Positions 34,921-46,515 of a stretch of 64,000 nucleotides of DNA are shown here, piece by piece. The translations under genes were made by a program, and so were the position numbers. The stretch's first letter is position 1, and every line of letters starts with the position of its first letter. The stretch comes from Verticillium longisporum (taxonomy: Eukaryota; Ascomycota; Sordariomycetes; Glomerellales; Plectosphaerellaceae). The notes under the pieces were generated by a model. It was not told the origin of the DNA and ran no database searches. It was given only the letters and a program-made list of their open reading frames with translations. Location: positions 2,418,001 through 2,482,000 of the forward strand of contig JAETXT010000003.1 in NCBI GenBank assembly GCA_019188255.1. Direction: 5' to 3'.

Positions 34921-35104
34921 GCCTCGGAATCCGAAGAATCCGAGTTTAATTACTCTAGCGAGTCCTACTAGAGGTAGTTAAAGAGCTATAGAGCTACGGC
35001 CCGCTTAGCCGCCTTATAGTCGGTATTATAAAGACTATCGAGGTCCTTATTAGGGTCATTACCCCCCTTCGCCTCCTCCTCCTTAGCGATCGTTAATATA
35101 CCCT

Positions 35105-36180
35105 TTACGATAGTACGCTACTTCTCTATATCCTATATCCCCTATTAGCTAATCGTATAATTAGATAATTAGGGAAATAATAGAGAAGAGAGCTTACTAG
35201 CTTATTATTCTTATCCTAGGCGGCTAAAAACTTTATAGCGGGCTTAAACGCCCCGACCGGACTATAGATAATAATCGTTAAAGCTATAAATACCGGAAAA
35301 TAGAGATTACGGAAGCTTATATTAGTTTATAAGAATACTTAGAGGTATACTTATAGTAACGGGAACCCTTAGGCTCTAAATCGTAGTATATACTATTAGC
35401 GCTAGTTTTAATTTATTTACCGGTAAGATAAGACTTTAAGTACCCTAAATAAGGGACTTTATGAATATTACTATATATATACGCTATATCCTAGATTAAT
35501 AGCTCCTACGATTAATGCCGACCGGGTTCTTACGCTTCGCTACTCTCTTAGCGGGAGGGGCAATAGGCGTAGGGGCTTTACGCTTAGGCGGTATTATCGA
35601 GGCCGGGATAAGAGAAAAAGAGAAAGAGAGAGAGCGGTAAAAATAGGGATTTAGTAATCGTAGGAGCTCTAAAATAGTAGATTAAGCTAGCTAATTTTAA
35701 AAATAAAGAATCGTTATAGGGAAGAGGGAAGGTAAAAGGAATAAAGTTACTATAATTTATTAATTAGATATATAGATCTATAGAGTATAATATTTACTAA
35801 ACTAGCTTAATAGGATCTATTAATTCTATTTAGGCGGTTTAACTCTATTATTCCTATTAAAGGCGGTTTAATTCTATTATTCCTATCGAGAAAGCTAATA
35901 AAAGGGGTAATAATAATTATTCTTCTACCCTCTATTAGTATATTAGCGATTTAGAGACTTTAGGAGCCCGTATCTAGCTATTATAAGAGCGCTATTTAAT
36001 TAGCTATTATGCTATTTAATTACTATTTATTTCCTTTATTAAAGGGTTTAAAAGCCTATTCCTATTATTTAATTATAATTTAATTCGTTTCCTTAGAGAG
36101 CTATTTAGCGGCTAGTTTAATTAATCCGTAGCGCTAGGGATTAGGGATTTAGCGCCTACGGGAATAGTAGTATTAAGCTA
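35105..36180. other. extra 3' segment of copy B, antisense coding-like
   Basis: About 1.1 kb that copy C lacks, between pol and the 3' LTR, RIP-mutated like the rest. On the minus strand at about 35640-35160 stretches read without stops other than TAA/TAG at likely former Gln codons, for example PPKRKAPTPIAPPAKRVAKR and YLGYLKSYLTGK. A former antisense gene is possible. I recognise no family. Confidence 0.5.
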
Positions 36181-36218
36181 TGTTTTTCCTTATTCTATCT
36201 ATTATTCTCCTATTATTA

Positions 36219-36244
36219 CTTATTTATTTATTTATTTATTTATT
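36219..36244. repeat. TTTA tetranucleotide repeat
   Basis: About six units of TTTA in the RIP-mutated 3' untranslated part of copy B. Copy C has ordinary sequence at the matching place. Confidence 0.8.
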
Positions 36245-36379
36245 TTATAGATTAGGATAGTAGATCTAATACGCTAGAGACTAGAGGATTATAAGCGCAT
36301 TAGAGTAGCTATTAATATAGGTAATAGAGCCCGATATTAGTCCCTTAGGTAATCCTATCTATAAAGAAAAGATAGCTAG

Positions 36380-36670
36380 TATTGAACTAATATTAGGGGA
36401 TTACTTAGGTCGGTAATTACCGTATAGGATTTACCGATATAGTGATTACTGGGGCTAGGATTTATAGCTCTCAGGAGTACGTAATTCATAGCTTACGTAA
36501 TCGGTGAATTAGATAGGTATATCTGATTTACGTAGGTAGCGGTGATTTAGAGAGATAGAATCATTAACTATATTATATGACTTATATTACCTACCCTACC
36601 TATTTAAAGCTCTCAGGCACAGCCAAAGCAATGAAACGGGGTTTATATAAGCAGTAAAGCCCTCTTAATA
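36380..36670 (+). repeat. copy B 3' LTR, RIP-mutated
   Basis: 291 bp, the same length as copy B's 5' LTR, preceded by the AAAGAAAAGATAG polypurine tract. It has fewer converted sites in places, for example TTGAACTAATATT against TTGAATTAATATT. Confidence 0.9.
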
Positions 36671-36952
36671 AGGGCTTTATTATTTATATAAACCCTAATT
36701 TATTACTTTAGCTATACCTAGGAGCTCTAAATAGATAGGGTAGATAATATAAGATTTATAATAATTATTAATATTATCTCTCTAAATTACTATTATCTAT
36801 ATAAATTAGATATATCTATTTAATTTATTAATTATATAAGCTATAAATTATGTATTATTAAGAGCTATAAATTCTAGCCCTAGTAATTACTATATTAATA
36901 AATCCTATATAGTAACTACTATTCTAAGCGATTCCCTTATATTAGTTTAATA
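36671..36952 (-). repeat. copy A 5' LTR, remaining part, RIP-mutated
   Basis: Continues the LTR begun at 22665: after the AGGGC duplication the sequence TTTATTATTTATATAAACCC is the converted form of copy C's TTCACTGCTTATGTGAACCC. It ends TTTAATA at 36952. Together the two parts give a 289-bp LTR. Confidence 0.88.
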
Positions 36953-37369
36953 TTAATATTAATAATTAAAGCTATTAAGTATTTTATAAAAAGTATAAAA
37001 GGAATTATATATTAATTCGCTCTAATAGAATTATAAATAAGAATACTTAAAGATGAAAATACTACTTTAAGCTAATATTAATAAGCGAAAATAATATATC
37101 TCTAAGAAAGAGGAAATATAACTCTAAATAAAGGATAAGATTAGATTACTTAGAAGGAGGTTAATAGCTAAGTAAGAGAGGAAATATAGTGAAATCTAAG
37201 GCGTATAATTTAATCGGAATTAAAGAAACGGTACTATACTATATATAATAAGACTAGATATAATATATAAGCTTATTAGCTAATTCTCTTATTATCTAAA
37301 TTAGATAAACAAGTTAAATTTAATTAATTTATTGCTTTTTAATTATATTATTAATTAGAATACTACTAT
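36953..37369. pseudogene. AT-rich RIP relic, possible transposase tail
   Basis: Strongly TA-rich. On the plus strand near 37040-37240, allowing TAA/TAG as former Gln, one can read RILKDENTTL, then RKRKYNSK and EGG..LSK. That resembles the basic leucine-helix tail of pogo/Fot1 transposases. It is not the Fot1 copy at 19.7-21.5 kb. Low confidence. Confidence 0.3.
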
Positions 37370-37708
37370 ATGAAATTCACTCATGCCGATCTCAACCCGA
37401 GCAACATTCAATACTACAACGGGCGGATCACAGGTATCATCGACTGGGAATTCGCAGGCTAGTACCCTGAATACTGGGAGTACACTAAGATGTGGTTTGC
37501 CGATCGTCCCGTGTATCGGAAGTTCTTCGAGGCCATCGAAGGCAACGTGACTATCGAGAAGTATCCCGAAGAACTCAAAGCTGAGCAAGACATTTGGCAG
37601 CGCCTTAGTCCCTGGGCTTATGATGACTTCTACGAACGGCCAGAGAACGCTGCCGCATTCTTCAAGTCCATAAGTGGCGCCAGGTCAGCTCGGAGAGGAC
37701 ACGATTAG
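37370..37708 (+). pseudogene. APH-family kinase fragment with Trp-to-stop
   Basis: The frame from 37370 reads MKFTHADLNPSNIQYYNGRI, then TGIIDWEFAG, an in-frame TAG at 37460-37462, YPEYWEYTKM and on to a TAG at 37706-37708. HADLNPSNI (catalytic loop H.D...N) and IIDWE (metal-binding D) define the aminoglycoside phosphotransferase/choline-kinase fold common in fungi as a paralogous family. The stop stands where homologues have Trp (FAGWYPEYWEY), a TGG-to-TAG change expected of RIP. Only the C-terminal part is present; the N-lobe is missing or erased in the AT block to the left. Confidence 0.85.
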
Positions 37709-38410
37709 TGGCGGTATGAGGTTATCTAGTGTTAGGACCGAGTCCTGGACTACTAGCAAGACGATATTGTAAGCGAGAGGGGAAGGCAAACTGTTCTAAC
37801 ACCACGGTAGCCAAAAGAGGGTCGATATCGCCTCGTTCACTTAGGGTGAAATTGAGCTGTTTGGTTCAGCATGAAAGACACTGACTGCATGGTAAAGGCT
37901 TTGCCTCGTACTTTTTCCCAAGCGTCCTGCCCTACTAACCTAAGAGGAAGTTAGAGGACGTGCATAGATCTATCAGTAAATTCTAAGACGAAGCAGGCAT
38001 TGAAATTATCCCGATATAGAGCCTTAGTCTCATATAGCAGATTATTAGTATAGTGCTAAGTCTATAGAGTATAAATAGCGTCTTTAGCGACTAAGCCGAG
38101 GAAAGTGCAACTGCGATAATAGATCTACTATTCTATTAATATTAAGGAGTCTTATGCAACGAGTAAAGGGATTAACTATTAGTCTCTTAAGGGTCTCTAG
38201 GAAGATAGAATAATCGATGCCCTTCTCTAAATCTTAATCTATTAACCTTTCTTATAACTATTCCCTTACTATGCTTAGTCCTCTCTTCTTAATTCCTACG
38301 ATTAAATAATAGGCGATCCCCTATCGGTTTTATACCTCCCTCAGGTCCTAATAATTAAGGACCATATATATTAATACGGACTATCGGAACCTAATAGTAA
38401 AGGCTAGTAA
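37709..38410. other. partly RIP-mutated relic sequence
   Basis: AT content rises again at about 37960-38400. On the plus strand near 37978-38110 a frame reads DEAGIEIIPI and VFSD.AEESATAIIDL with only TAG/TAA interruptions, consistent with a former coding sequence damaged at Gln codons. The family is not identified. Confidence 0.35.
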
Positions 38411-41269
38411 TAGTTGATATATATTGTAAAAGTAGCTGTCCAGATCGTCGAGAACGCTAAGAGACTGCGTGAGCATGCAAGACCATTGCATTCCGTAGAA
38501 AGGAGGCTTGTTATTCGGCATCGAATAGAAGCAACCATTAAGAAGTCGCGAACTCCGCCAAGTCGGCAAGATCATCAGCAGTATAGGCTTAGACCGGGGT
38601 GGTTGACAAATGCCCTTCATCAGCCTTCCTCCCAACATGACCTACACAGGTTTGTGACTGACATTAGAAATTTAGTGGATAACTTGTGTGTAACGTGCTT
38701 CACGTCTATGTTGTCACGAATGTTCAAGCCACTATGCTTGGGCTCAAGTTGGAGTTTTTTGGCAGCCATTACTGTAGCAGGTAGCTTCTGGTAAAAAGTC
38801 GAGCGTCAGTGTCCGGGTCGAGCAGCTCCGCTACACGGAGGGTGTGGTGGCCGGACGTCGACCTGGCATATCCGAAACTTTGCCGGCCGTCGGATCGGGA
38901 TCTCCACCTGTACGTGGCGAAGGTTTACGACACCCGGAAAGCCCGATCAAAATTTGTCTGCTGCAGGCGTCCATGATACGACAGCACGAGTCAAGAAGGT
39001 TGGCTGCATGACATGTTGGATGGAACGATGAGGATATAGCTCGGTCACTCATGTCAATTTGCGCTTGGCGAAACGGCCGAATGCGTGCTTTGTACCAGAG
39101 CCCTTCAAATGAAATCATAGAACTGCATTCAGAATCATTCTTCGAGGAAAGGCTTGCTGTCGGTTTTGAGACTTGCCGGTATGAGTCTTATCCATGGTGT
39201 TTCAAGATAACAACTGTAAGTGGCGATGAAAACGGACATGAGGTCCGATACAAATCGTTACGGATCGCGGCGGAAGACAGATTGTCGTTCATGGCTGTAG
39301 TCAGGCAACGGGACCCTTGAACTTCTTCCGGGATCTGTGATTAGTAGGGGTTGACGGACCGAATCTGACTTACAGGGCCTAGAAGCTCCTGCCCACCTTC
39401 TAAAGGCGTTCCATTGTAGCCTAGGATTGCCTTGGCTTCCGGGGGGGCCCCTGGCAGGCTATGCTCCGACTCCAAAGAGGTGATGCACGTGAATCGCAGT
39501 CATGTTTGCAGAAGCTCATCATGCATGCTAGACAGACCTCTCATCATCGAGAATATGGCAATATGCAGCCGACGAGAGCGGAGGTATCCATGTGGTTCAA
39601 GTCAGCGTTGTTTCGGTCTGCGAAATTAAGAGCATGATGATGCTCTGGCGCCGATTCGCCTGTGTCAATCAAAGAGCGAAGGCGCTTTACCGAGAGCGGT
39701 GATTCGATGGGTAGGTTGCCGCGGCTCGCTGGCTATTTTCGGACCATGATGAAGAGGCGCGGGGTATCAACGATCAGCGGTCAGCCAACGAATCGACACG
39801 AGTTAGTAAAGGGCGCAGGAGTTTGCCCCCCGTAGTATTAGTGGGAAGGGTCTGCCCACGTCAAGTCAGATGTAAGCGTGGTTGTGGTCAATGTAATTCC
39901 CTCGCCTCCAGTTAAGTTTGTGCTGGAAGTTGGGCAAAGCGCAGGGTGGAGCGAGGAAGGTTCGGTCGTCGGGCGCGACCCCTTGGAAGCACGACGTGTA
40001 TCGCCTTGTATTCGCCCAAGCAATGTCAACTGTTGGTCGGCTGAGCTTGTCTGGTAGTGCCGATTTGGGGTTTCCGAGCAGCCCACACCGACATGTAACG
40101 AGCCATTGACAGCCAGGGTTGCGTTTCGACCTTTATCGATAACTATTGCGTCACTGGCTCGTAAGACGGAAGGCTGGATGTTGAACGTGGGCCCAGCTCG
40201 CCCGCTTGGTCTGCCTGTTGATGGCTGCTGAGTTTGGCGCTGCCTCATGAGCCAGCGTGTAGGTCGATGATGGGCTGGAACCGGCGACATGCTGATCATC
40301 GCCTCGTCCGTCACTGCCTATTTGGGACATGTTTGTGCACCAGACCTCATCAGAGGTTCAGGATACCCGTCGCATTGTGAGAGACATTGTGATGAGTGAC
40401 GTCGCAACGGCCGGAGATATTGATCGGGGCCCTAGATTGCGTACAGTCGGCCCCTGTTCCATCGATCATAGTCTCCAACCAAACGTGGAGCCTTGTCTGG
40501 GGTTGCTCTCAATCTCCCAGGTCTGGTATTGATGGAGGGGCTGCCTTCGTTGAGGGGTTGGACATGCAGACTGACTGCTGGACAAATCTCAGAAGGGGCC
40601 GATCCGGTCCGTCGCAACGGTGAAAGTGACGATACGATGGACCATTGGTAGATTTGGGCGGAGGCCTCGTGACCGATGCAGGCTCGGTTCGTGCGGCATA
40701 TCAGCCACTTGCTTTTCAGGCGGCCAGGTTTGCCTTGACGTGCCTCACCTTTTACCTTGGGGCTAGCTGGGTAGGTGACGACCTAAGGCGGGTAGCTAGC
40801 TTGTTATTAGCGGTGTAGGGTGAAGGGACGGAGCTCGGAGGGAGCTTGGTTGCATCTGCTCTTGTCCGCGAGGGATGAGGCAGGAAAGCATCGCAGAAGG
40901 GGGAAATGATGGGATGCAAGCTGCCGAGCCTCGTGTTGTACCGACGGGCGGACTGGGCCGAAGTCTTGAATCATGAGGTGGGAGAAGCTTGGGTCATTGA
41001 TTGTGTTGTGTTTCGAAGCAGGGCGGCCAGTCTCATGTCACTTGCCCCAACAGTAGGTGGACCGCGGAAGTACCTGCCTGGCTCTCCTCCCTTGGGCCCT
41101 GAAGCGGTGATGAGGTGAGGGAGGAGCTGCAGACAGACGGGGAAGGATGTCCCGGCTGTTTGGTCAGGTGCGCACGCGACTGCCTCGACCGCCAGACAGA
41201 CAGACCGCTGTCAACATCATTCAAAGGCGATTGACATGACAAGGACCATGGGGAAAACTCCTCCATCTA
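38411..41269. other. intergenic, no gene seen
   Basis: GC content returns to normal. Open frames on both strands are short, overlapping and without family features. I see no RNA gene. Confidence 0.45.
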
Positions 41270-41301
<32 letters not shown>

Positions 41302-41302
41302 A
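41270..41302. repeat. ACG trinucleotide repeat
   Basis: About ten units of ACG/GAC, one interrupted, upstream of the casein kinase gene. It is not in a supported coding frame. Confidence 0.85.
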
Positions 41303-42138
41303 CTGAGATCAACATGACGATCGCGATCTAGTCCACTGGCACATGCCCGCCGGCAGGCAAAGCAGGGAGGGCATGATAAGTCTCGGTTTAGGTGTTAAGC
41401 GGTCCCTCTCTCCGACCAAGTTTCGGGCATGCCTAAAAGTCCTGACCCTCTGAAGAGCCTCGCCGCCTGGCGGCTGCGAAGGCCCGCGTACCATGCCAGC
41501 AGTCGCCCCTCTTCGCCTGGGTCTCGGTGGATTCTGAGTCGTCACGATGATCCCAGGGCTTTGCGCCAAACAGGGGTCTTGATGGTTTCTTAAATGGCCC
41601 CTCGAGCATCTAACAGCTTTTAATATGTATGTATCGTGGAATGTGGGTTCTCCATTGATGCTGTGAGCCAAGCCGGGAGGGCTTGTTTCCTCGTCCAGGC
41701 GTCTGCGACACCGTCTGACAGAGCGTAAATCGAAAATCAAAGCGGTCTCTTTCCCGGCATTGCAATTGGCATTTGGCATTGTAATGATTCCAGCACGATC
41801 CTGCAAGCCTGGGTTCGCATAGGCGGTGTGGCCAAAGCACCTGTCCCGGTCCAATTCCTTTCCGTCCGCGGCACGAGTCGAGACAGGACCCAGCAGACGC
41901 AGGAAGCGCCTGGTTCGGTGTGTCCTAAATAGTACGTACCCCTCGAGCGATCCTTACTGGACTCCACATTGGGCTGCTGCACGGTGGCCAGGGCGCCAAG
42001 GCCAAGACAACTTGGGACCTAAGCCGAAAACCGCCTCCCCCCCTAAAACTGTTCCAGTGGGGAGCAAGGAGCGAGGAGCGCGGAAGGGGGTAATCAATGA
42101 GCGCCGCGGAAGACAGAGACTCGCAGAGGTGGCCGGGC

Positions 42139-42162
42139 AGCAGCCAGCCAGCCAGCCAGCCA
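42139..42162. repeat. CAGC tetranucleotide repeat
   Basis: About six units of CAGC in the upstream region of the casein kinase gene. Confidence 0.75.
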
Positions 42163-42728
42163 GTGAGCCAAGCAAAGCAAGCAAGGCGGCCAGCGGTGGG
42201 CAGTGACTTGTCCACAGCACAAGGCGTCTAAAGCAGGGCCCCAGTCAAGGTACAGGCTCTTCACCCTGTCCCTCCCTCTCTTCGTCCTCCATCCAGCGGC
42301 CACCAGCAGCCCGTAGGTACCTTCCTTAGGTAGCCAGTCCAGCCCAGCCCAGCCCAGGCAGTGAGTCCACTGAGCCGACCTCACCACCAACTCTGCGTCC
42401 CACCCTCGCCTCCATTCCCAATCGCCTGTCCTCGCCTCTTTCCTCCCCATTTCTCCTTCCTGCACATCACAACCTCCACGCCACGATCCCCTCAGGCCCC
42501 CAAGGTACGATTTCCCCCCTTCTGACCCCAGCAGTCCCTTCTCGATTATTTGGTATTCGATATTCTCGACTTGCAACCCACCCATCGTTTCTCCTCTCAA
42601 CAAGGGCTGACCTTCAACAGCCCGTCCAACCGCCCACCTTCGGTCGGCATCCCTTCGGTTTCGTCCTGACGAACCGTGAAATTCGCGTCTCACGATACCT
42701 GCACGCGATAAAAACCAACCAGCAGCAG

Positions 42729-43052
42729 GTAAGTTAGCTTCTTTCTATGCCCAGAGAATCCTTCGCCTCGCCCCTCTTCCTCCAGATCACCAATCTGCCC
42801 GCGTTGGTCTGTTAATCACGCGAGGCCGTGGCCCACAACCCACACACCCGACGACTTTGGACTGGGCCGAGAGAGCTGGGAGGGTCCTTGACCACCAACT
42901 ATCGAGATTCGCCCTTCCTGCTTGGACGAAGCCGCAACCAACTCGATTCTCACCCTCCCTTTCAGACTGTTCATTTTGTCTCCCGACATTCGCCCACCCG
43001 AGATTCCCACAAAACATCAAGCCTTGCCTAAGCTAATCTGTCCATTGAGCAG
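42729..43052 (+). other. possible 5' leader intron of casein kinase 1
   Basis: The donor GTAAGT follows CAG, and an acceptor GAGCAG at 43047-43052 has a branch-like GCTAAT about 15 nt before it. Another acceptor, CTCCAG near 42786, is possible. This is based on splice motifs only. Confidence 0.35.
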
Positions 43053-43152
43053 CAATTAAGCTGTGCTGTCCAAGCCTCACCGAACCCAACACAACCACAC
43101 AACCCCTGGCCTCCTTCCTCGCGGAACGGAAGCACCACATCACACCGGCAGC

Positions 43153-44579
43153 ATGACGACCATGGTACGGCCCCTTGCCCCCCAGGTGGATTGCCCTTCC
43201 TTCTAAACGATATCGTCGATCGAGTCGTTCCCGACCTTGCTAACCTATTACCACGACAGGATCTGCGAGTCGGAAACAAGTACCGTATCGGTCGTAAGAT
43301 CGGTTCCGGTTCCTTTGGCGACATTTACCTGGGCACCAACATTATTTCTGGCGAGGAGATCGCCATCAAGCTCGAGAGCGTCAAGGCCAAGCACCCTCAG
43401 CTCGAATATGAGGCCCGCGTCTACAAGTCCCTGGCTGGTGGTGTCGGCATTCCCTTCGTCCGCTGGTTCGGTACCGAGTGTGACTACAATGCCATGGTTC
43501 TCGACCTGCTTGGCCCTTCCCTCGAGGATCTCTTCAACTTCTGCAACCGCAAGTTCTCCCTGAAGACGGTCCTCCTCCTCGCCGACCAGCTCATCTCCCG
43601 CATCGAGTACATCCACGCTAAGTCGTTCATCCACCGTGATATCAAGCCCGACAACTTCCTCATGGGTATCGGCAAGCGTGGTAACCAGGTCAATGTGATC
43701 GATTTCGGTCTGGCCAAGAAGTATCGCGACCCTAAGACTCACTTCCACATTCCTTACAGAGAGAACAAGAACCTGACGGGCACTGCCCGTTACGCCTCTA
43801 TCAACACCCATCTTGGTGTCGGTCAGTCTTTGGAACCCCTGCCCCCGACATGCCCTCGCATCACGCCCATCGTGACTTGCTCACTGACTTGTTGTGTCTC
43901 ACAGAGCAATCTCGACGTGACGATATGGAGTCGCTTGGCTACGTGATGCTCTACTTCTGCCGTGGCTCCCTGCCCTGGCAGGGTCTCAAGGCTGCCACTA
44001 AGAAGCAGAAGTACGACCGTATCATGGAGAAGAAGATGACCACCCCCACAGAGGTCCTCTGCCGCGGCTTCCCTAACGAGTTTGCAATTTACCTGAACTA
44101 TACTCGCTCCCTCCGATTCGATGATAAGCCCGACTACAGCTACCTTCGCAAGATTTTCCGCGATCTTTTCGTTCGCGAGGGATTCCAGTACGATTACGTC
44201 TTCGACTGGACTGTCTACAAGTACCAGAAGAACGCCCAGGCTATTGCCCAGGCTGCAGGAAATCAGGATGAGGACGACAAGGCCCGGGCTACTCGTGCCA
44301 CGGCCGGAACTGCTGGTCAGCCGAACCTCCCTCAAGGTGCCGGAGTGAAGCCTAACGCCATTTCCAGCTCGCGCCGCAAAATGATTGAACAAGATGCTGG
44401 TGCCCGTGCGCACACGCTTGACACCAGCCCTGCTATTGGCGGAAGCGACAGAACGTGAGTGCACCCGCCCAAGAAATGTACACGCTGGATGATTCAGGTT
44501 CCTAACCGTTTGGCCTACTAGGTTGAGGTCAGCCTCCAAGGGTGCTGGTGCCGGGCATGGCGCCCACCGCGCGAGATGA
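43153..44579 (+). CDS. ck-1a: casein kinase 1 (CK1 delta/epsilon type)
   Basis: Four exons (43153-43164, 43260-43821, 43905-44454, 44522-44579) give 1182 nt, 393 aa, with all GT-AG junctions in frame. Exon 1 encodes only MTTM. Visible kinase landmarks are the glycine loop GSGSFGDIY (19-27), K41, HRDIKPDN (129-136), DFG (152-154) and the CK1 signature [15 protein letters not shown] followed by [13 protein letters not shown]. The C-terminal tail is basic and Ser/Thr-rich. This is the conserved acidophilic kinase that in Neurospora (CK-1a) binds and phosphorylates the clock protein FRQ; relatives act in DNA damage response and membrane traffic. The symbol follows the Neurospora orthologue type and is an orthology inference. 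Confidence 0.95.
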
Positions 44580-46515
44580 TCAGCAGCAGTTGTCAGCACT
44601 TCTTAACTCAACCCCCCTTCCCCTCTCTTGGAGTACGACCAGACTGAGTCTATGGACTGTCTTATTCGTGGCAGCAGAGGCGAGCGTTGCTCCGCTGGTT
44701 GGGAACATCATCTATCCACCATGCGGTCTCGAGAGCACGCTTTGTCTTTCGATCTCCTCGCCTCGCCCACTTGCAACGGTCACGTCTCCTTCTTTTCACG
44801 CTTTCAACATGGTTCTTCGACAGTGCGGTATTGATATTTTGATGCTATGGCTCGGGACCCCCAGGTTCAGACGATTCCTCTTCGGTTGTGGACTACATCC
44901 GCATCGATGACGAATCGTTCACTACATGGGATGGTTCTGAACGGCATGTCCGGTGTCTCGATCCGTCGGGGCATCGTTGTTGAGATCAGCTCATATCAAC
45001 GCAGACTGCACAGGGCCCCGCGCTACCAACTCGGTTGTCGTCCTGTGTCACTCGCAAACGTCTATTCCGAAATTCGACAACCTATATTCGGATCCGACGG
45101 CGTGGTCGGTGCGTTGTTGGAGCTGTCCCAACTACTCTTTCCTAGCATTGTCTTTTTCTTTTCTAATGGGTATGCGATTGATGATTGGCCTTTTCCTATC
45201 GTGGTCTTAGCATGGCATTTGTCGCGCTGCAGGTGGATTCTGGGGAGGCAACACCACGTTCGACGGGGGAAGGCCAGGTCACAGCGACTGTTACGGAATA
45301 CTGACGTCCAATGTGGGAGGGGAAAAGCATTTGGCCTCGATTGCGTGAACAACCATCAGCATTCATGGATCCCCAGTTGGCAAATGAACTTCTACCCCAC
45401 CCAGCAGAGGACATCAGGGATACGCGGCAACTGGGCATAGGCAGCTATATCACATGGCCCGTCTCCCTGTGTGTGTTGGTGGCCTGTCAAGCTCGAGTGT
45501 CTACGGCGCCGGGTGGTTGGAATGTGACTGCGCCAGGGCTGCACGGTCAAATGTGCGAAACCAAACGGCCCTTAACGCCTGCGTCCTGGCCAACGCAACG
45601 AGCACCCAACACCATGTTCAGGCCTGCCGATCATGTCCTCTCCGCACTCTGGCCAACGTCAACATGGAGGCGGTGTTAATCCGATGCTTTTCGCTCCTGT
45701 CACGCGGACGAAGGGGTGCGGTCGAAGGCCGTACGTACACACGAGATAGTTTTCCTCAATCAAATTGTTTCCCACTACGAGTACTATACACGTGTTTCGC
45801 TTGGACGGCACTAGCACTACAGTGATGAGGTGGGAGGAGCTGAGAGTGTTGATCCAAGTCTTGGACAAATTTGAGGCCACTTCGGGCGCAGCAGCAGCAA
45901 GGCCGGCACATGTGAGACAAGGCGTCCAGCTTGGACGAGGGTATACACCTACTATTGAGAGCTAATGGCAGAAAGGCCGGCGTGGGAGAGCATCCGTGAT
46001 GCCTGTCAGGAGGCTGTACACGCAGCTGGGCAAGGTCAGCTGCCGAACGGGGGTTAGACTTGGCCGGGGTTTCTGGGGCCTGCATGGGATGGTGACGGAA
46101 GCCTGGACAGAGAGCACTGACGTGATGGCCACGATGATGGAGGATGAGAGGAGGGTGGAGAGACATAAATAACAGGGAGCCGCTCTGTGCCGGGCTAACC
46201 ATCGAATCATCGTTTCGACAGAGGTTTCTTTGGGCCATCATCTCATTCAGTACTTACTTACCTTACCTTGAGAAGGGAGGTACCTACCGTCCCTGGGGTA
46301 CCTGTGTGAGTACATCGGATAATTGCCGGCAAGGCGACACACCACCAACCCCAAGGCTGTGCTACCAACCCAACCAGCAAGCAACACCTAACCCAGCATT
46401 GGGCCACACCAACAGCCCCCTCCCCAAGTTCTAGACCCCGGCCAAGGGAATGCTGGGCAACCCCAACCCTGGACTTGGATTCGGAATCTAGACGTCAGTG
46501 CTTTGACTTTCGACC
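44580..46515. other. intergenic, no gene seen
   Basis: 3' flank of the kinase gene and leader of the phosphatase gene. Several open frames of 60-200 codons occur on both strands without family resemblance or consistent composition. A pyrimidine-poor ACC-rich leader precedes 46516. Confidence 0.45.

Larger units (their letters stand above)
29130..36670 (+). mobile_element. copia copy B, complete but RIP-mutated
   Basis: A 7541-bp plus-oriented copy of the same element, heavily converted to TA-rich sequence, with LTRs of 291 bp at 29130-29420 and 36380-36670. Internal sequence can be followed in order against copy C: the post-LTR CTGATTAGTATTGCG, gag, protease, integrase, RT, RNase H and the polypurine tract at about 36363-36375. 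It is inserted in copy A's LTR with duplication AGGGC (22672-22676 and 36671-36675). It is about 1.08 kb longer than copy C because of an extra segment between pol and the 3' LTR. Confidence 0.92.
41303..43152. other. upstream region and leader of casein kinase 1
   Basis: GC-rich with pyrimidine-rich tracts from about 42,240 on, typical of a fungal promoter and long 5' leader. It contains a CAGC repeat at 42139-42162 and a perfect splice-donor consensus CAGGTAAGT at 42726-42734. No protein gene is supported. Confidence 0.45.

Noticed and set aside
41270..41302. ACG repeat considered as a CRISPR-like or coding poly-Asp tract
   Set aside because: Simple trinucleotide repeat without spacers and outside any supported frame; the organism is a eukaryote.
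42094..42693. 199-codon minus-strand frame upstream of casein kinase 1
   Set aside because: Lies in the pyrimidine-rich promoter and leader; Trp/Gly-rich reading is the antisense of pyrimidine tracts and CAGC repeats.
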